A stretch of DNA of 64,000 bases from Modicisalibacter radicis (GCF_900961225.1 NZ_CAAHFN010000054.1:186001-250000), one strand, 5' to 3'; counted from the first letter of the stretch, positions 11,021-19,573 are shown. Notes: generated by a model from the letters alone, not told the origin. Translations and numbers: made by a program.

Positions 11021-11467
11021 TTACTCGGCGACGACCACGATGCGCACGGTGGCGTCGACTTCCGTATGCAGGTGCAACTGGATGTCGTACTCGCCGGTGG
11101 CACGCAACGGGCCTTCTGGCATGCGCACTTCGCTCTTGGCGACGTCGATGCCGGCCTGGGCCAGGGCATCGGCCAGGTCGCGCGGACCGATCGAACCGAA
11201 GAGCTTGCCCTCTTCGCCGGCCTTGGCGACCAGCGACAGCTCGATGTCGTTGAGCTGTTCGGCACGTGCCTCGGCTTCGCGCTTGCGCTCGACGGCCTGG
11301 GCTTCCAGCTCCGCACGCTGCGCCTCGAAGGCTTCCACGTTGTCCTTGGTAGCCGGCACGGCCAGGCCGTAGGGTACCAGGTAGTTGCGACCGTAGCCGG
11401 GCTTGACGGTGACCTTGTCACCCAGGGCGCCCAGCTTACCGATATTGTCGAGCAGAATGACTTCCAT
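11021..11467 (-). CDS. rplI: 50S ribosomal protein L9
   Basis: A 148-aa protein with the two-lobed L9 layout: N-terminal [23 protein letters not shown] domain with the [12 protein letters not shown] block, a long connecting helix (residues about 48-75), and the C-terminal rRNA-binding domain ([14 protein letters not shown]). It binds domain V of 23S rRNA. Last gene of the rpsF operon, followed by a strong terminator. Confidence 0.97.
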   Translation of the reverse strand: MEVILLDNIGKLGALGDKVTVKPGYGRNYLVPYGLAVPATKDNVEAFEAQRAELEAQAVERKREAEARAEQLNDIELSLVAKAGEEGKLFGSIGPRDLADALAQAGIDVAKSEVRMPEGPLRATGEYDIQLHLHTEVDATVRIVVVAE

Positions 11468-11482
11468 CTCGTTAACCTCTTG

Positions 11483-12334
11483 TCATTGGCTGCGGGCCAG
11501 GCGCGCGCGGAAGTCCGCGAACGTATCCAGACAACCCAACAGCAGCACAATCAGAATCATGGGCCAGGTGGTCAGCAGCAGTACATAGAATGCCACCAGC
11601 CATAGCCCGTTCATCCCCTTGAGACCCACCAGGCCGTGCACCAGCGCCACGCCGCTGACCAGCAGCGGTATCCAGCCGAGCATGGGCAATGCCGGCACCG
11701 CGAGCAGCGCGCCGATCACCGCCAGGACGACCAGCAGCAGCAACTCGCGGCCCTGCAGGCGCAGGGCGTGGAACTCGGTGCGAAAGCCGCCGGGGTTGTA
11801 CAGCCCCGCCTGCCAGCTACGCGCCAGCGCCAGACAGACCACCGCGGCCAGTGTCACGATCAGCCCGGTGATGCCGCCGATCAGCAGTACCGCGAGCTGT
11901 TCGGTCGCCACGCCCTGGGCGCTCAACTGGTCGAGCATGCCGCTGACCTCGGTCGAGCTCTGGCGCAGCTGCTCGAGCAGCGGTCCGGCGCCCCCCGGCG
12001 GCAGAAACGTGCCGAACTGGACCAGCGCGGCGGCTACCAGCGTGCCGGCGATCAGCGCCTCGCTCCAGCGCATCCGCGCGCGCAGCACGACGGCCATCAG
12101 CGTCACCAGCAACAGGCTGGCCAGCGGGATGGTATCGCCCTGCACCCACCACCAGCCGGTGGGCAGCGCCGCGGCGACGATCACCGGCAGGGCCGGCGCC
12201 AGACCGCGACGCAGCGTCACCAGGGCAGCGACGGCGGCGCTGAACCAGAACAGCCACGGCACCAGGGCGGCAAGCGCCGCGGCGCCGGCGGCATGCGGCG
12301 TGCCTCGCATTACCCAGCGGGCCAGGGGCAACAT
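11483..12334 (-). CDS. DUF2232-family integral membrane protein
   Basis: A hydrophobic protein of about 283 aa with eight or so predicted membrane segments. There is one extracytoplasmic stretch around residues 125-155 (LLEQLRQSSTEVSGMLDQL). Genes of this type commonly lie between rpsR and rplI in gammaproteobacteria and are assigned to DUF2232; the biochemical role is unknown. The 5' end is uncertain: ATG 12334 has a poor ribosome binding site and TTG/GTG codons lie just upstream, only a few bases from the rpsR stop, so coupling is likely. Confidence 0.8.
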   Translation of the reverse strand: MLPLARWVMRGTPHAAGAAALAALVPWLFWFSAAVAALVTLRRGLAPALPVIVAAALPTGWWWVQGDTIPLASLLLVTLMAVVLRARMRWSEALIAGTLVAAALVQFGTFLPPGGAGPLLEQLRQSSTEVSGMLDQLSAQGVATEQLAVLLIGGITGLIVTLAAVVCLALARSWQAGLYNPGGFRTEFHALRLQGRELLLLVVLAVIGALLAVPALPMLGWIPLLVSGVALVHGLVGLKGMNGLWLVAFYVLLLTTWPMILIVLLLGCLDTFADFRARLARSQ

Positions 12335-12347
12335 CACTTGCAATCGC

Positions 12348-12575
12348 TTACTGGTGGCTGTCGGTGTACGGCAGCAGAGCCAGGTAGCGTGCGCGCTTGA
12401 TCGCCGTGGACAACTGGCGCTGATAGCGTGCCCGCGTGCCAGTGATGCGGCTGGGGACGATCTTGCCGGTCTCGGTGATGTAGGCCTTGAGAGTATCGAT
12501 GTCTTTGTAATCGATGTACTTCACGCCTTCGGCGGTGAAGCGGCAGAACTTGCGGCGACGGAAAAAGCGTGCCAT
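12348..12575 (-). CDS. rpsR: 30S ribosomal protein S18
   Basis: A 75-aa protein with the canonical opening [17 protein letters not shown], the [12 protein letters not shown] motif and the LLPYTD ending. S18 pairs with S6 on the platform of the 30S subunit. It lies 26 bases after rpsF with an AGGAGG site. Confidence 0.97.
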   Translation of the reverse strand: MARFFRRRKFCRFTAEGVKYIDYKDIDTLKAYITETGKIVPSRITGTRARYQRQLSTAIKRARYLALLPYTDSHQ

Positions 12576-12601
12576 GGATCAACTCCTCCTGGGTGGGCGT
12601 T

Positions 12602-13000
12602 TCAGTTGGCTTCTTCAGCGGTTTCGGAGCGCTCGGCGCGGGGCTTGTCGGACTTCTCGTCACGACGGCGGCCCTTGTCCTCGGTCGACTTCATCATCGG
12701 CGAGGCTTCCGTAACGGCTTCCTTGCAGCGCACAACCAGGCTACGAATGATGGCATCGTTGAAGCGGAAGATGTTCTCGATCTCGTCGAGCGTCTCGCCG
12801 CGGCATTCGATGTTCATCAGCACGTAGTGAGCCTTGTGGATCTTGTTGATCGGGTAGGCCAGATGACGGCGGCCCCAATCCTCGAGACGATGCACGGTAC
12901 CGCCATTTTCGGTGACGAGGCTGGTGTAGCGCTCGACCATGGCCGGAACCTGCTCGCTCTGGTCCGGATGGACCATGAACACGATTTCGTAGTGACGCAT
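12602..13000 (-). CDS. rpsF: 30S ribosomal protein S6
   Basis: A 132-aa protein starting [18 protein letters not shown], with the family motif [15 protein letters not shown]. Residues after about 100 form a charged Lys/Arg/Glu tail, as in many gammaproteobacterial S6 proteins, where such tails can be glutamylated. The ATG at 13000 is preceded by AAGGAG. First gene of the operon, behind a structured leader and a good promoter. Confidence 0.97.
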   Translation of the reverse strand: MRHYEIVFMVHPDQSEQVPAMVERYTSLVTENGGTVHRLEDWGRRHLAYPINKIHKAHYVLMNIECRGETLDEIENIFRFNDAIIRSLVVRCKEAVTEASPMMKSTEDKGRRRDEKSDKPRAERSETAEEAN

Positions 13001-13022
13001 GGTATCTCCTTACGGTTTGACA

Positions 13023-13062
13023 GCTTCCCAGTGGCGACAGACGGCGCTGGCCATGAGGAAGC
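13023..13062 (-). promoter_or_regulatory. Putative S6:S18-binding autoregulatory leader
   Basis: In the mRNA leader GCTTCC (13057-13062) pairs with GGAAGC (13023-13028). Inside, CCAG/CTGG and GCG/CGC helices surround an apical CCGTCTGT with the CCG triplet. A CCG-bearing stem in the rpsF leader is the known signature of S6:S18 autoregulation, which mimics the 16S site. The match is by eye. Confidence 0.5.
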
Positions 13063-13108
13063 AAGGAGTCAGTGATTAACTGGGTGAGGGTGTTCCAAGA
13101 ACCGCATT

Positions 13109-13137
13109 ATTGTAGTGATGGTACACGCCGCATGCAA
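13109..13137 (-). promoter_or_regulatory. Sigma-70 promoter of the rpsF operon
   Basis: Minus strand TTGCAT (13132-13137), a 17-base spacer and TACAAT (13109-13114). The predicted start near 13102 gives a leader of about 100 nt that contains the stem-loop at 13023-13062. Confidence 0.65.
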
Positions 13138-13150
13138 CTGCGGCCGGCTT

Positions 13151-13999
13151 TCAGCCGGCCAACGCCCGCCGGCGCTGACGGACCGCCTCGTAGAGACAGA
13201 TGCCGGTGGCCACCGAGACGTTGAGGCTCGACACGCTGCCGGCCATGGGCAACGTGACCAGGCCGTCGCAGGCCTCGCGGGTCAGCCGTCGCAGACCCTT
13301 CCCCTCGGCACCCATGACCAGCGCACAAGGCCCGGTGAGGTCGATGTCGTAGAGGCTGGACTCGGCCTCGCCGGCGGTGCCGGTGATCCACACCCCCGCC
13401 TCCTTCAGCTTCGTCATGGCGCGCGCCAGGTTGGTGACGCGATAGACCGGCACGGCCTCGGCGGCCCCGCAGGCGACCTTGCGCACCGTAGCGTTGAGCG
13501 GCGCGGCCTTGTCCTTGGCGACGACGATGCCGTGGGCGCCGGCGGCGTCGGCACTGCGCAGGCAGGCGCCGAAGTTGTGCACATCGGTGACCCCATCGAG
13601 GATCAGCAGCAGGGGCGGTTCGGCGTGGGGCCAGCCGCCCAGCAGATGCCACAGCTCCTCTTCGCTGTGCGCCGCCAGCGGCGGACAGAAGGCGATAACC
13701 CCCTGGTGACTGCCGCCCTGGGCGAGAGCGTCGAGCGCCTCGCGCGGCTGCTCGACCAGACGCGTCCCCGCCTGCCGGGCGGCAGCGAGCAACTCGTTCA
13801 GTCGCTGCTCGGCGGCACCGGCCTGGAACCACAACTCGCGAGGCGCCTCGCCGCGTTCAAGCAACGCGGCCACCGCATGCACGCCGAACACACTGTCCAG
13901 CCCCGCGGGGGAGGGAGGCAAGGCGCCACGCCCGGCGCCCGCCTGCTGCGCATGACGCGAGCGAGCAGGCTTGTTGCGCGGGTTGCCGCCACGACTCAT
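13151..13999 (-). CDS. rlmB: 23S rRNA (guanosine-2'-O)-methyltransferase RlmB
   Basis: SpoU/TrmH-family SAM methyltransferase that modifies G2251 of 23S rRNA; 282 aa. A basic N-terminal extension of about 35 residues precedes the substrate-binding domain (VFGVHAVAALLERG). The knotted catalytic domain carries DGVTDVHNFGACLRSA, the LVMGAEGKGLRRL loop and the SLNVSVATGICLYE C-terminal motif. The ATG overlaps the rnr stop by four bases (ATGA), so the two are coupled; the rnr-rlmB order is standard. A GGCCGGC hairpin spans its stop codon but lacks a T-run. Confidence 0.95.
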   Translation of the reverse strand: MSRGGNPRNKPARSRHAQQAGAGRGALPPSPAGLDSVFGVHAVAALLERGEAPRELWFQAGAAEQRLNELLAAARQAGTRLVEQPREALDALAQGGSHQGVIAFCPPLAAHSEEELWHLLGGWPHAEPPLLLILDGVTDVHNFGACLRSADAAGAHGIVVAKDKAAPLNATVRKVACGAAEAVPVYRVTNLARAMTKLKEAGVWITGTAGEAESSLYDIDLTGPCALVMGAEGKGLRRLTREACDGLVTLPMAGSVSSLNVSVATGICLYEAVRQRRRALAG

Positions 14000-16410
14000 G
14001 AACGCTCCCGGGCAGGCTTGTCGGGGTTGTCGCCTCCCGAACCGCCACTCCGCTCCTGCTTGCCGGGGCGCGGCTTGCGCCGCCGCGACTTCTTGCGTGC
14101 CGGCTTGTCGGACTGGTTGCCGCCGGCGCTCTCCGCTCCCGGCTTGCGCGGTGGACGCTGACGGCGCGGTTTGTCGTCGACCAGCTCGAAATCGATCTTG
14201 CGATCGTCGAGGTCGACCCGCGCCACCTGCACGGTGACGCCATCGCCGAGCCGGTAGGCCATGCCGCTGCGTTCACCCTTGAGGCGATGCTTTTCGGCCT
14301 CGTAGTGATAGTAGTCGGAGGGCAGCGAGGTGACATGCACCAGCCCCTCGACATACACCGCGTCGAGACGCACGAAGATGCCGAACTGGGTCACCGAGGC
14401 AATGGTGCCGTCGAACACCTCGCCGACCTTGTCGGACATGAACTCGCACTTGAGCCAATCGGTGACGTCGCGGGTCGCGTCGTCGGCGCGCCGCTCGGTC
14501 ATCGAGCAGTGCTCGCCCAGCTCGAGCATCTGCTCGAAGGTGTAGGGACTCCACTTGCTCGGCGGCTCGACCGGCGCCCCCTCGGCCCGCAACACGGTAT
14601 TGGTCTGGCGCGGACCGCGGATCACCGAGCGAATGGCGCGATGCACCAGCAGGTCCGGATAGCGGCGGATCGGCGAGGTGAAGTGCGCGTAGGCCGGGTA
14701 GGCCAGACCGAAGTGGCCGTCGTTCTGCGGCGAGTAGACCGCCCGGCTCATCGAGCGCAGCATCACCGTCTGGATGACGTCGGCATCGGGGCGGCCCTTG
14801 ATCGCCTCGGCCAGGTCGCGGTAGTCCTGGGGCGTCGGATCGTCGCCCCCGCCCAGCGACAGCCCCAGTTCGTTGAGGAACAGCCGCAACTTGTCGAGAC
14901 GCTCCGGCGAGGGCTTCTCGTGAATGCGGTACAGTGCCGGCAGGTCGTGCTTGTCGAGGAAACGCGCGGTGGCGACGTTGGCGGCCAGCATGCACTCCTC
15001 GATGATCTTGTGGGCATCGTTGCGCGAACGCGGCACGATCGCCTCGATCTTGCGCTCGTCGTTGAACAGGATGGCCGTTTCGGTGGTCTCGAAATCGATC
15101 GCGCCGCGCTCCACCCGCGCCTCGCGCAGCAGCGTGTAGAGCGAGTGCAGGTTCTTCAGCGACGGCACCAGCTTGCTGTACTGCTCGCGCAGCGCGTCGG
15201 CCTCGGCATCGTCGCCGTCGAGGATCGCCGCGACCTTGTTGTAGGTCAGCCGCGCGTGGGAGCGAAACACCCCTTCATAGAAGCGATAGCGGCTGATCGC
15301 CCCGTTCTGCGAGATGTTCATTTCGCAGACCAGCGCCAGCCGGTCGACGTCGGGGTTCAGCGAACACAGGCCATTGGACAGCAGCTCGGGCAGCATCGGC
15401 ACGACCTGTCCGGGGAAGTACACCGAGTTGCCCCGCGAGATCGCCTCCTGGTCCAGCGCGCTGCCGGGGCGCACGTAGTGCGAGACGTCGGCGATCGCCA
15501 CCAGCAGCTTCCAGCTGCCGGACTTGGTCTTCCAGGCGCACACCGCGTCGTCGAAATCCTTGGCGGACTCGTCGTCGATGGTGACCAGCGGCACGTCGCG
15601 CAGGTCGACCCGGTGCTGCTTGTCGGCCTCGGCCACCTCGGCGGACATGCTGGCGATCTCGTCCTGGACATCCGGCGGAAACTCGGACGGGATCTCGTAG
15701 CTGCGGATGGCGATGTCGATCTCCATCCCCGGGTCCATGCGCTCGCCGAGCACCTCGACGATTTCACCGACCGGCTGGACGCGGGTCTCGGGCTGCTGGG
15801 TGATGCGCACCGATACCACCTGGCCGTCCCGGGCGCCGCCGGTGGCGCTGTTGGGGATGATCACCTCCTGGGCGATGCGGGTGTTCTCGGGAATCAGCAC
15901 GCCGAACTCGCTGGAGCGTGCGCGATAGACGCCGACCAGCGTCTGGGTATTGCGCGCCAGCACCTCGACGATGGTCGCCTCGTCGCGCCCCCGGCGGTCG
16001 CGGCCGCTGACCCGCACCAGCACGTGGTCGCCATGGAAGACCCGGCGCATCTGGCGCGGCGGGATCACCAGATCGGGCTTCTTGCCGTCGTCGCGAAGCA
16101 AAAAGCCGATGCCGTCACGGTGACCCAGCACCTTGCCCTTGATCAGATCGAGCTTGTCGATCAGCGCATAGGCGCCGCGACGGTTGCGCAGGATCTGACC
16201 GTCGCGTTCCATGGCGGCCAGTCGCCGGCGCACCGCTTCCTGCTGGTTCTCGTCCTCGAGGCCCAGCATGCGGCTCATGTTTTCGTCGGTGATCGGCTTG
16301 CCGTACTCCTCGAGTCGGGCGAGCAGATATTCGCGGCTGGGGACCGGCTTGTCGTACTTGTCGGCCTCCCGCGCCGCTTGGGGATCGTCGCTTAACGTCC
16401 AGTGATTCAT
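13996..16410 (-). CDS. rnr: Ribonuclease R
   Basis: Processive 3'-5' exoribonuclease able to degrade structured RNA; 804 aa. An N-terminal winged helix (SREYLLARLEEYGKPI) and two cold-shock domains precede the RNB catalytic domain. That domain contains TIDDESAKDFDDAV with the metal-binding aspartates, and YAHFTSPIRRYPDLLVHR. An S1 domain follows (VGEVFDGTIASVTQFGIFVRL), then a Lys/Arg-rich tail of about 80 residues. The ATG at 16410 has AAGGAAG upstream and a promoter at 16506-16534. Confidence 0.97.
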   Translation of the reverse strand: MNHWTLSDDPQAAREADKYDKPVPSREYLLARLEEYGKPITDENMSRMLGLEDENQQEAVRRRLAAMERDGQILRNRRGAYALIDKLDLIKGKVLGHRDGIGFLLRDDGKKPDLVIPPRQMRRVFHGDHVLVRVSGRDRRGRDEATIVEVLARNTQTLVGVYRARSSEFGVLIPENTRIAQEVIIPNSATGGARDGQVVSVRITQQPETRVQPVGEIVEVLGERMDPGMEIDIAIRSYEIPSEFPPDVQDEIASMSAEVAEADKQHRVDLRDVPLVTIDDESAKDFDDAVCAWKTKSGSWKLLVAIADVSHYVRPGSALDQEAISRGNSVYFPGQVVPMLPELLSNGLCSLNPDVDRLALVCEMNISQNGAISRYRFYEGVFRSHARLTYNKVAAILDGDDAEADALREQYSKLVPSLKNLHSLYTLLREARVERGAIDFETTETAILFNDERKIEAIVPRSRNDAHKIIEECMLAANVATARFLDKHDLPALYRIHEKPSPERLDKLRLFLNELGLSLGGGDDPTPQDYRDLAEAIKGRPDADVIQTVMLRSMSRAVYSPQNDGHFGLAYPAYAHFTSPIRRYPDLLVHRAIRSVIRGPRQTNTVLRAEGAPVEPPSKWSPYTFEQMLELGEHCSMTERRADDATRDVTDWLKCEFMSDKVGEVFDGTIASVTQFGIFVRLDAVYVEGLVHVTSLPSDYYHYEAEKHRLKGERSGMAYRLGDGVTVQVARVDLDDRKIDFELVDDKPRRQRPPRKPGAESAGGNQSDKPARKKSRRRKPRPGKQERSGGSGGDNPDKPARERS

Positions 16411-16505
16411 ACGTGGAGCTTCCTTGAATTGAATTGTTCGGGCGGCAGCGAGCGCGGCAAGCGTGGCAAACGCGGAAAGACGAGTGAATATAGTATCATC
16501 CGCGC

Positions 16506-16534
16506 AGTATAGCGCTGCGCGGGATACGACCCAA
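16506..16534 (-). promoter_or_regulatory. Sigma-70 promoter of rnr
   Basis: Minus strand TTGGGT (16529-16534), a 17-base spacer and TATACT (16506-16511), about 95 bases before the rnr start. Confidence 0.6.
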
Positions 16535-16574
16535 CCATTGCCGCTACGGCTGCCACCCAGACCGCTTTTTGCGC

Positions 16575-16602
16575 TTGCATTCGAACGCGGAATCGGTATG
16601 AT
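16575..16602 (+). promoter_or_regulatory. Promoter of the tRNA-Leu cluster
   Basis: TTGCAT (16575-16580), a 16-base spacer and TATGAT (16597-16602), then a GC-rich discriminator (TCGGGGCC) of the kind seen at stringently controlled stable-RNA promoters. The first tRNA begins 13 bases downstream. Confidence 0.6.
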
Positions 16603-16614
16603 TCGGGGCCACCT

Positions 16615-16701
16615 GCCCAGGTGGCGGAATTGGTAGACGCGCTAGCTTCAGGTGCTAGTGTCCTTATGGACGTGGAGGTTCAAGTCCTCTCCTGGGCACC
16701 A
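16615..16701 (+). tRNA. tRNA-Leu(CAG), copy 1
   Basis: Eighty-seven bases including an encoded CCA. Acceptor GCCCAGG pairs with CCTGGGC; the anticodon loop TTCAGGT gives anticodon CAG; the long variable arm is typical of class II tRNA. It reads CTG, the dominant Leu codon here. The 86-base spacer that follows is longer than the others and contains GGGGTGAAAGTCCCC. Confidence 0.97.
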
Positions 16702-16787
16702 GAACGACGCCGCCCTGCTTAGTCGAGGCGACGCCGGGGTGAAAGTCCCCAGTTTGAGCAGTACCCCGATCGAAAGGCCGTGTATTC

Positions 16788-16874
16788 GCCCAGGTGGCGG
16801 AATTGGTAGACGCGCTAGCTTCAGGTGCTAGTGTCCTTATGGACGTGGAGGTTCAAGTCCTCTCCTGGGCACCA
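16788..16874 (+). tRNA. tRNA-Leu(CAG), copy 2
   Basis: Identical in sequence to copy 1, including the encoded CCA; anticodon CAG. The spacer to copy 3 is only 24 bases, so the copies are probably processed from one transcript. Confidence 0.97.
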
Positions 16875-16898
16875 CGCGAATACAGGCCGGCATGATAC

Positions 16899-16985
16899 GC
16901 CCAGGTGGCGGAATTGGTAGACGCGCTAGCTTCAGGTGCTAGTGTCCTTATGGACGTGGAGGTTCAAGTCCTCTCCTGGGCACCA
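16899..16985 (+). tRNA. tRNA-Leu(CAG), copy 3
   Basis: Identical in sequence to copies 1 and 2, with encoded CCA and anticodon CAG. Thirty-nine bases separate it from copy 4. Confidence 0.97.
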
Positions 16986-17024
16986 CGCGTATCATGAGTC
17001 GATCGCTCCCCCGCTGTAGCCGCT

Positions 17025-17111
17025 GCCCAGATGGCGGAATTGGTAGACGCGCTAGCTTCAGGTGCTAGTGTCCTTACGGACGTGGAGGTTCAAGTCCTCT
17101 TCTGGGCACCA
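17025..17111 (+). tRNA. tRNA-Leu(CAG), copy 4 (variant)
   Basis: Same anticodon and length as the others but with three changes. The acceptor stem reads GCCCAGA/TCTGGGC, a compensated G-C to A-T pair. The variable arm has TTACGGA in place of TTATGGA. The paired change shows selection on the stem, so the copy is likely functional. No terminator hairpin is evident after it. Confidence 0.96.
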
Positions 17112-17191
17112 TCGATTTCCCCTTGCCCCTCCGGGCCACCCCACTCGACGCCTGCCCATGAATCGCGCATTCGCCGGCGTATCCGCCTGGT

Positions 17192-18043
17192 TCAATAGCG
17201 TGCCGGCAACCGCGCCACCTCCTGCAGATGCCAGCCGGCGGTCTTCACCGACGATTCCAGGCGATGCTCGACCGGCCCCGGCAATTGCGGGAAAAAATCC
17301 AGCCCGGTACGGGCCTCTATTTCATCGATGCTCACCAGATAGCGATCGAGCGGTTCATTGCCGGCGACGTCCTGGGGCATGACGAAGGCCAGCGCCCGCG
17401 GCTCGCCGCCCGGCACCACGACGATCTTGTAGAACGCCTCGGGCACCTCGACGAACCCCACCCGGCGGAAGAAGCCGCCGATGCCTTCGCCGAAGATCGG
17501 CCCGGTTATCACCTGCAGGGTGCCGAAACGCGTCGCGAAACGGTCGATCACCACCTCCTCGAGGCGCTGCCACAACTGGCGGTTGAGATCGGGACGTTGC
17601 GGCGAGATGTTCGACATCAGGAAGGTCTGGCGCTGGGCCTCGCGACCATGGCTGGCCGCGATCGCGTAATTGGGCGCCATATGGCCGCGATCGTAGCCGC
17701 TGCCGAAGTAGCTGTCGGTGGCGATCGGCCACAGGGTCCGCCAGTCGCGGCGGAAGTCGGGCCGCTCGCCGATTCGCGCATCGTCCACCGCGCGAAGTTG
17801 ATAACTGACCCACAACGGGTTGACGCGCAGGTCCGACCAGCCGACCAGCACGCCGTCGTTGCGCAGCACGCGGTTTATCGCCAGCGGGTCGTCGAGCGTC
17901 CAGTCCGGTATGCCCATCCACACCAGCCGCTCGCGGACGTCGCGCTCCTGCCAGTACCACAGGCCGCTGGCGACCACCACGAAGGCCAGCGAGACGCCCA
18001 GATTGCGTACCTGGCGGCGCACGAAGGGCAACGCACCGATCAT
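17192..18043 (-). CDS. Membrane-anchored DNA/RNA non-specific endonuclease (NUC1 family)
   Basis: About 283 aa. A single N-terminal hydrophobic segment (residues about 16-30) should anchor it in the membrane with the nuclease domain outside the cytoplasm. The DRGH catalytic motif lies at residues 118-121 (GYDRGHMAPN, general-base His121). SNISPQRPDLNRQLW supplies the metal-binding Asn region and VITGPIFG follows, all hallmarks of the Serratia nuclease/NucA family. I chose ATG 18043 because it has GAGGG upstream; an ATG at 18067 is possible. Confidence 0.88.
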   Translation of the reverse strand: MIGALPFVRRQVRNLGVSLAFVVVASGLWYWQERDVRERLVWMGIPDWTLDDPLAINRVLRNDGVLVGWSDLRVNPLWVSYQLRAVDDARIGERPDFRRDWRTLWPIATDSYFGSGYDRGHMAPNYAIAASHGREAQRQTFLMSNISPQRPDLNRQLWQRLEEVVIDRFATRFGTLQVITGPIFGEGIGGFFRRVGFVEVPEAFYKIVVVPGGEPRALAFVMPQDVAGNEPLDRYLVSIDEIEARTGLDFFPQLPGPVEHRLESSVKTAGWHLQEVARLPARY

Positions 18044-18080
18044 CGCGCCCTCGCCATCCGGCAGCATCGCTCGGACGCCA

Positions 18081-18356
18081 TCAGAAGCCTACGCTGAACA
18101 TGGTTTCGAGATCGTGCCGGGAGTGTACCTGCATGGCGTTGAGCGTCTCGGTCTCGCGAATGCCCTCGACCTGGTTCAGGCGTTCGGTGACCAGCGTGGC
18201 GAGGCTCTCGAAATCGGGCGTGCGGGCGATGGCGACCAGATCGTAGCGGCCACAGGTCGAATACACTTCACTGATACCGGTGAGTTCGGCCAAGCGCTCG
18301 GCGACGCTGTTGATGCGACCTTTCTCGGCATTGATCAGGATCACGGCGTTCTGCAT
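18081..18356 (-). CDS. Stand-alone Lrp/AsnC ligand-binding (RAM) domain protein
   Basis: Ninety-one residues matching only the C-terminal effector domain of Lrp/AsnC regulators (AVILINAEKGRINSVAERL, then VYSTCGRYDLVAIARTPD and GIRETETLNAM). The DNA-binding helix-turn-helix is absent. Such stand-alone RAM proteins form ring oligomers and may bind small molecules or modulate full-length Lrp proteins. The start has a GGAGAG site. Confidence 0.88.
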   Translation of the reverse strand: MQNAVILINAEKGRINSVAERLAELTGISEVYSTCGRYDLVAIARTPDFESLATLVTERLNQVEGIRETETLNAMQVHSRHDLETMFSVGF

Positions 18357-18424
18357 CGGTCTCTCCTTGCTACCGGCGCGAGCCGACGGCTCGCGATTGC
18401 GCAGGAGTATACCAGCCGCGTCGC

Positions 18425-18961
18425 TCAGGAGGCAGGCATCACGCCCCTGGACTCGCCCGATTCCATGGCGAGCAGCTGGCGCTTGAGCGACTCGCCGCCC
18501 GGATAGCGGCCCACCCCGTTGGCGGCGACGACGCGGTGACAGGGCACCAGCAGCGGCAGCGGGTTGGCGGCGACCGCGCTGGTCACGGTAATCACCGCCC
18601 AGGACTCGCCCAGGCGCCGGGCAAGCTCACCGTAGGTCCGGGTATGGCCGTAGGGAATGCGCATCAGCGCGGCCCATACCTCGCGCTGCGCCTCGCTGCC
18701 CTCGGGCGCGATATCCATGTTGAAACTGCGACGACGTCCGTCCAGGTAGGCGAGCACCTCGTCGCGCGCCTGGCCCAGCCCTTCGTCGTCACGCCGCCAG
18801 CCGGCTGTGAGCTCGTCGCCCGGCGAGGCGTCGCCCGGCGAGGCGTCGCCCGGCGAAGCGTCGCCCGACACGTCGGCAGCGAAATACAGGTGGCGCAGAC
18901 CGGCCTCGTCACCCGCCAGCGTGAGCGCCCCGATCGGGCTTTCGAATGTGGTGAAGCGCAT
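18425..18961 (-). CDS. ogt: Methylated-DNA--protein-cysteine S-methyltransferase
   Basis: Repairs O6-methylguanine by suicidal transfer of the methyl group to the cysteine of LVPCHRV (Cys141). The helix-turn-helix region IPYGHTRTYGELARRLG and the GVGRYPGGESLKRQLL end motif are present; 178 aa. Between the N-terminal strand and the linker, residues 33-49 are three tandem GDASP units encoded by a 15-bp repeat. TSAVAANPLPLLVPCHR reads as expected except that Val replaces the usual Ala in RAVGxA-type motifs. The ATG at 18961 has AAGGAG. Confidence 0.92.
   Translation of the reverse strand: MRFTTFESPIGALTLAGDEAGLRHLYFAADVSGDASPGDASPGDASPGDELTAGWRRDDEGLGQARDEVLAYLDGRRRSFNMDIAPEGSEAQREVWAALMRIPYGHTRTYGELARRLGESWAVITVTSAVAANPLPLLVPCHRVVAANGVGRYPGGESLKRQLLAMESGESRGVMPAS
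18816..18867. repeat. 15-bp tandem repeat inside the methyltransferase gene
   Basis: About 3.5 copies of TCGCCCGGCGAGGCG on the plus strand (units at 18816, 18831, 18846, partial 18861). They keep the reading frame and encode GDASP units in a non-conserved loop. Copy number could change by slippage without breaking the gene. Confidence 0.9.
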
Positions 18962-19232
18962 GACGTCTCCTTGAGCTGACGCGACCGATTGACGCACGAC
19001 TCGCCGCAGCGCGCGCGTGTCCGATCGACTAGTATGGGCTCAGCCTTCAAACCCGACGATTTTCGATTAAGCTTGCCAGCGACACATCGGGCAACGTTCA
19101 CCAGACAACGACACGCCCGAGGCGCAAGGCACCCTTTCGGCCCCGGCCGGCAGCCTGACATTGCCGCTCCCGATGGACCGACGACCCACAACCGGCCACC
19201 GAGCCATCGACCCGCCTGAACCAGGAGATACC

Positions 19233-19544
19233 ATGGCCAACCACAGTCGCCGCGACTTCATACGCCACGGCCTGCTCGGCCTCGTTGCCCTGCCCTTCGG
19301 GGCCAGCGTGGCAGCCCGCCAGGCTCGCGCCCAGGAACTGCCGCCGCTGGACCCGAGCAATCCCCAGGCCAGGGCGCTCAACTACGTTACCGAGGCCAGC
19401 CAGGCCAGCGATCATCCCGCCTACTCACGGGGCGAACGCTGTGACAATTGCATATTCTACACCGAGGCCAACCAGGGCTGCCGGCTGTTTCCCCGGCACA
19501 GCGTAGCGCCCGCCGGCTGGTGTCAGTCCTGGGCCCGCGGCTGA
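19233..19544 (+). CDS. High-potential iron-sulfur protein (HiPIP), Tat-exported
   Basis: A 103-aa precursor with a twin-arginine signal (SRRDFIRHGLLGLVALPFG, predicted cleavage after ARA near residue 33). The mature part is about 70 residues with the HiPIP cysteine pattern C70-X2-C73-X9-C83-X13-C97 that binds one 4Fe-4S cluster. HiPIPs are soluble periplasmic electron carriers working near 300-450 mV, often feeding terminal oxidases. The ATG at 19233 has AGGAGA and is the only start that gives a proper Tat signal. Convergent with spoVR. Confidence 0.93.
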   Translation: MANHSRRDFIRHGLLGLVALPFGASVAARQARAQELPPLDPSNPQARALNYVTEASQASDHPAYSRGERCDNCIFYTEANQGCRLFPRHSVAPAGWCQSWARG

Positions 19545-19573
19545 GGCGCTTGCCCGGCGCGCGCGCCCACTGG

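Noticed and set aside
16702..16787. Spacer with GGGGTGAAAGTCCCC that recalls a group II intron phrase
   Set aside because: Only 86 bases are available, there is no domain V-like hairpin, and no reverse transcriptase gene is nearby.
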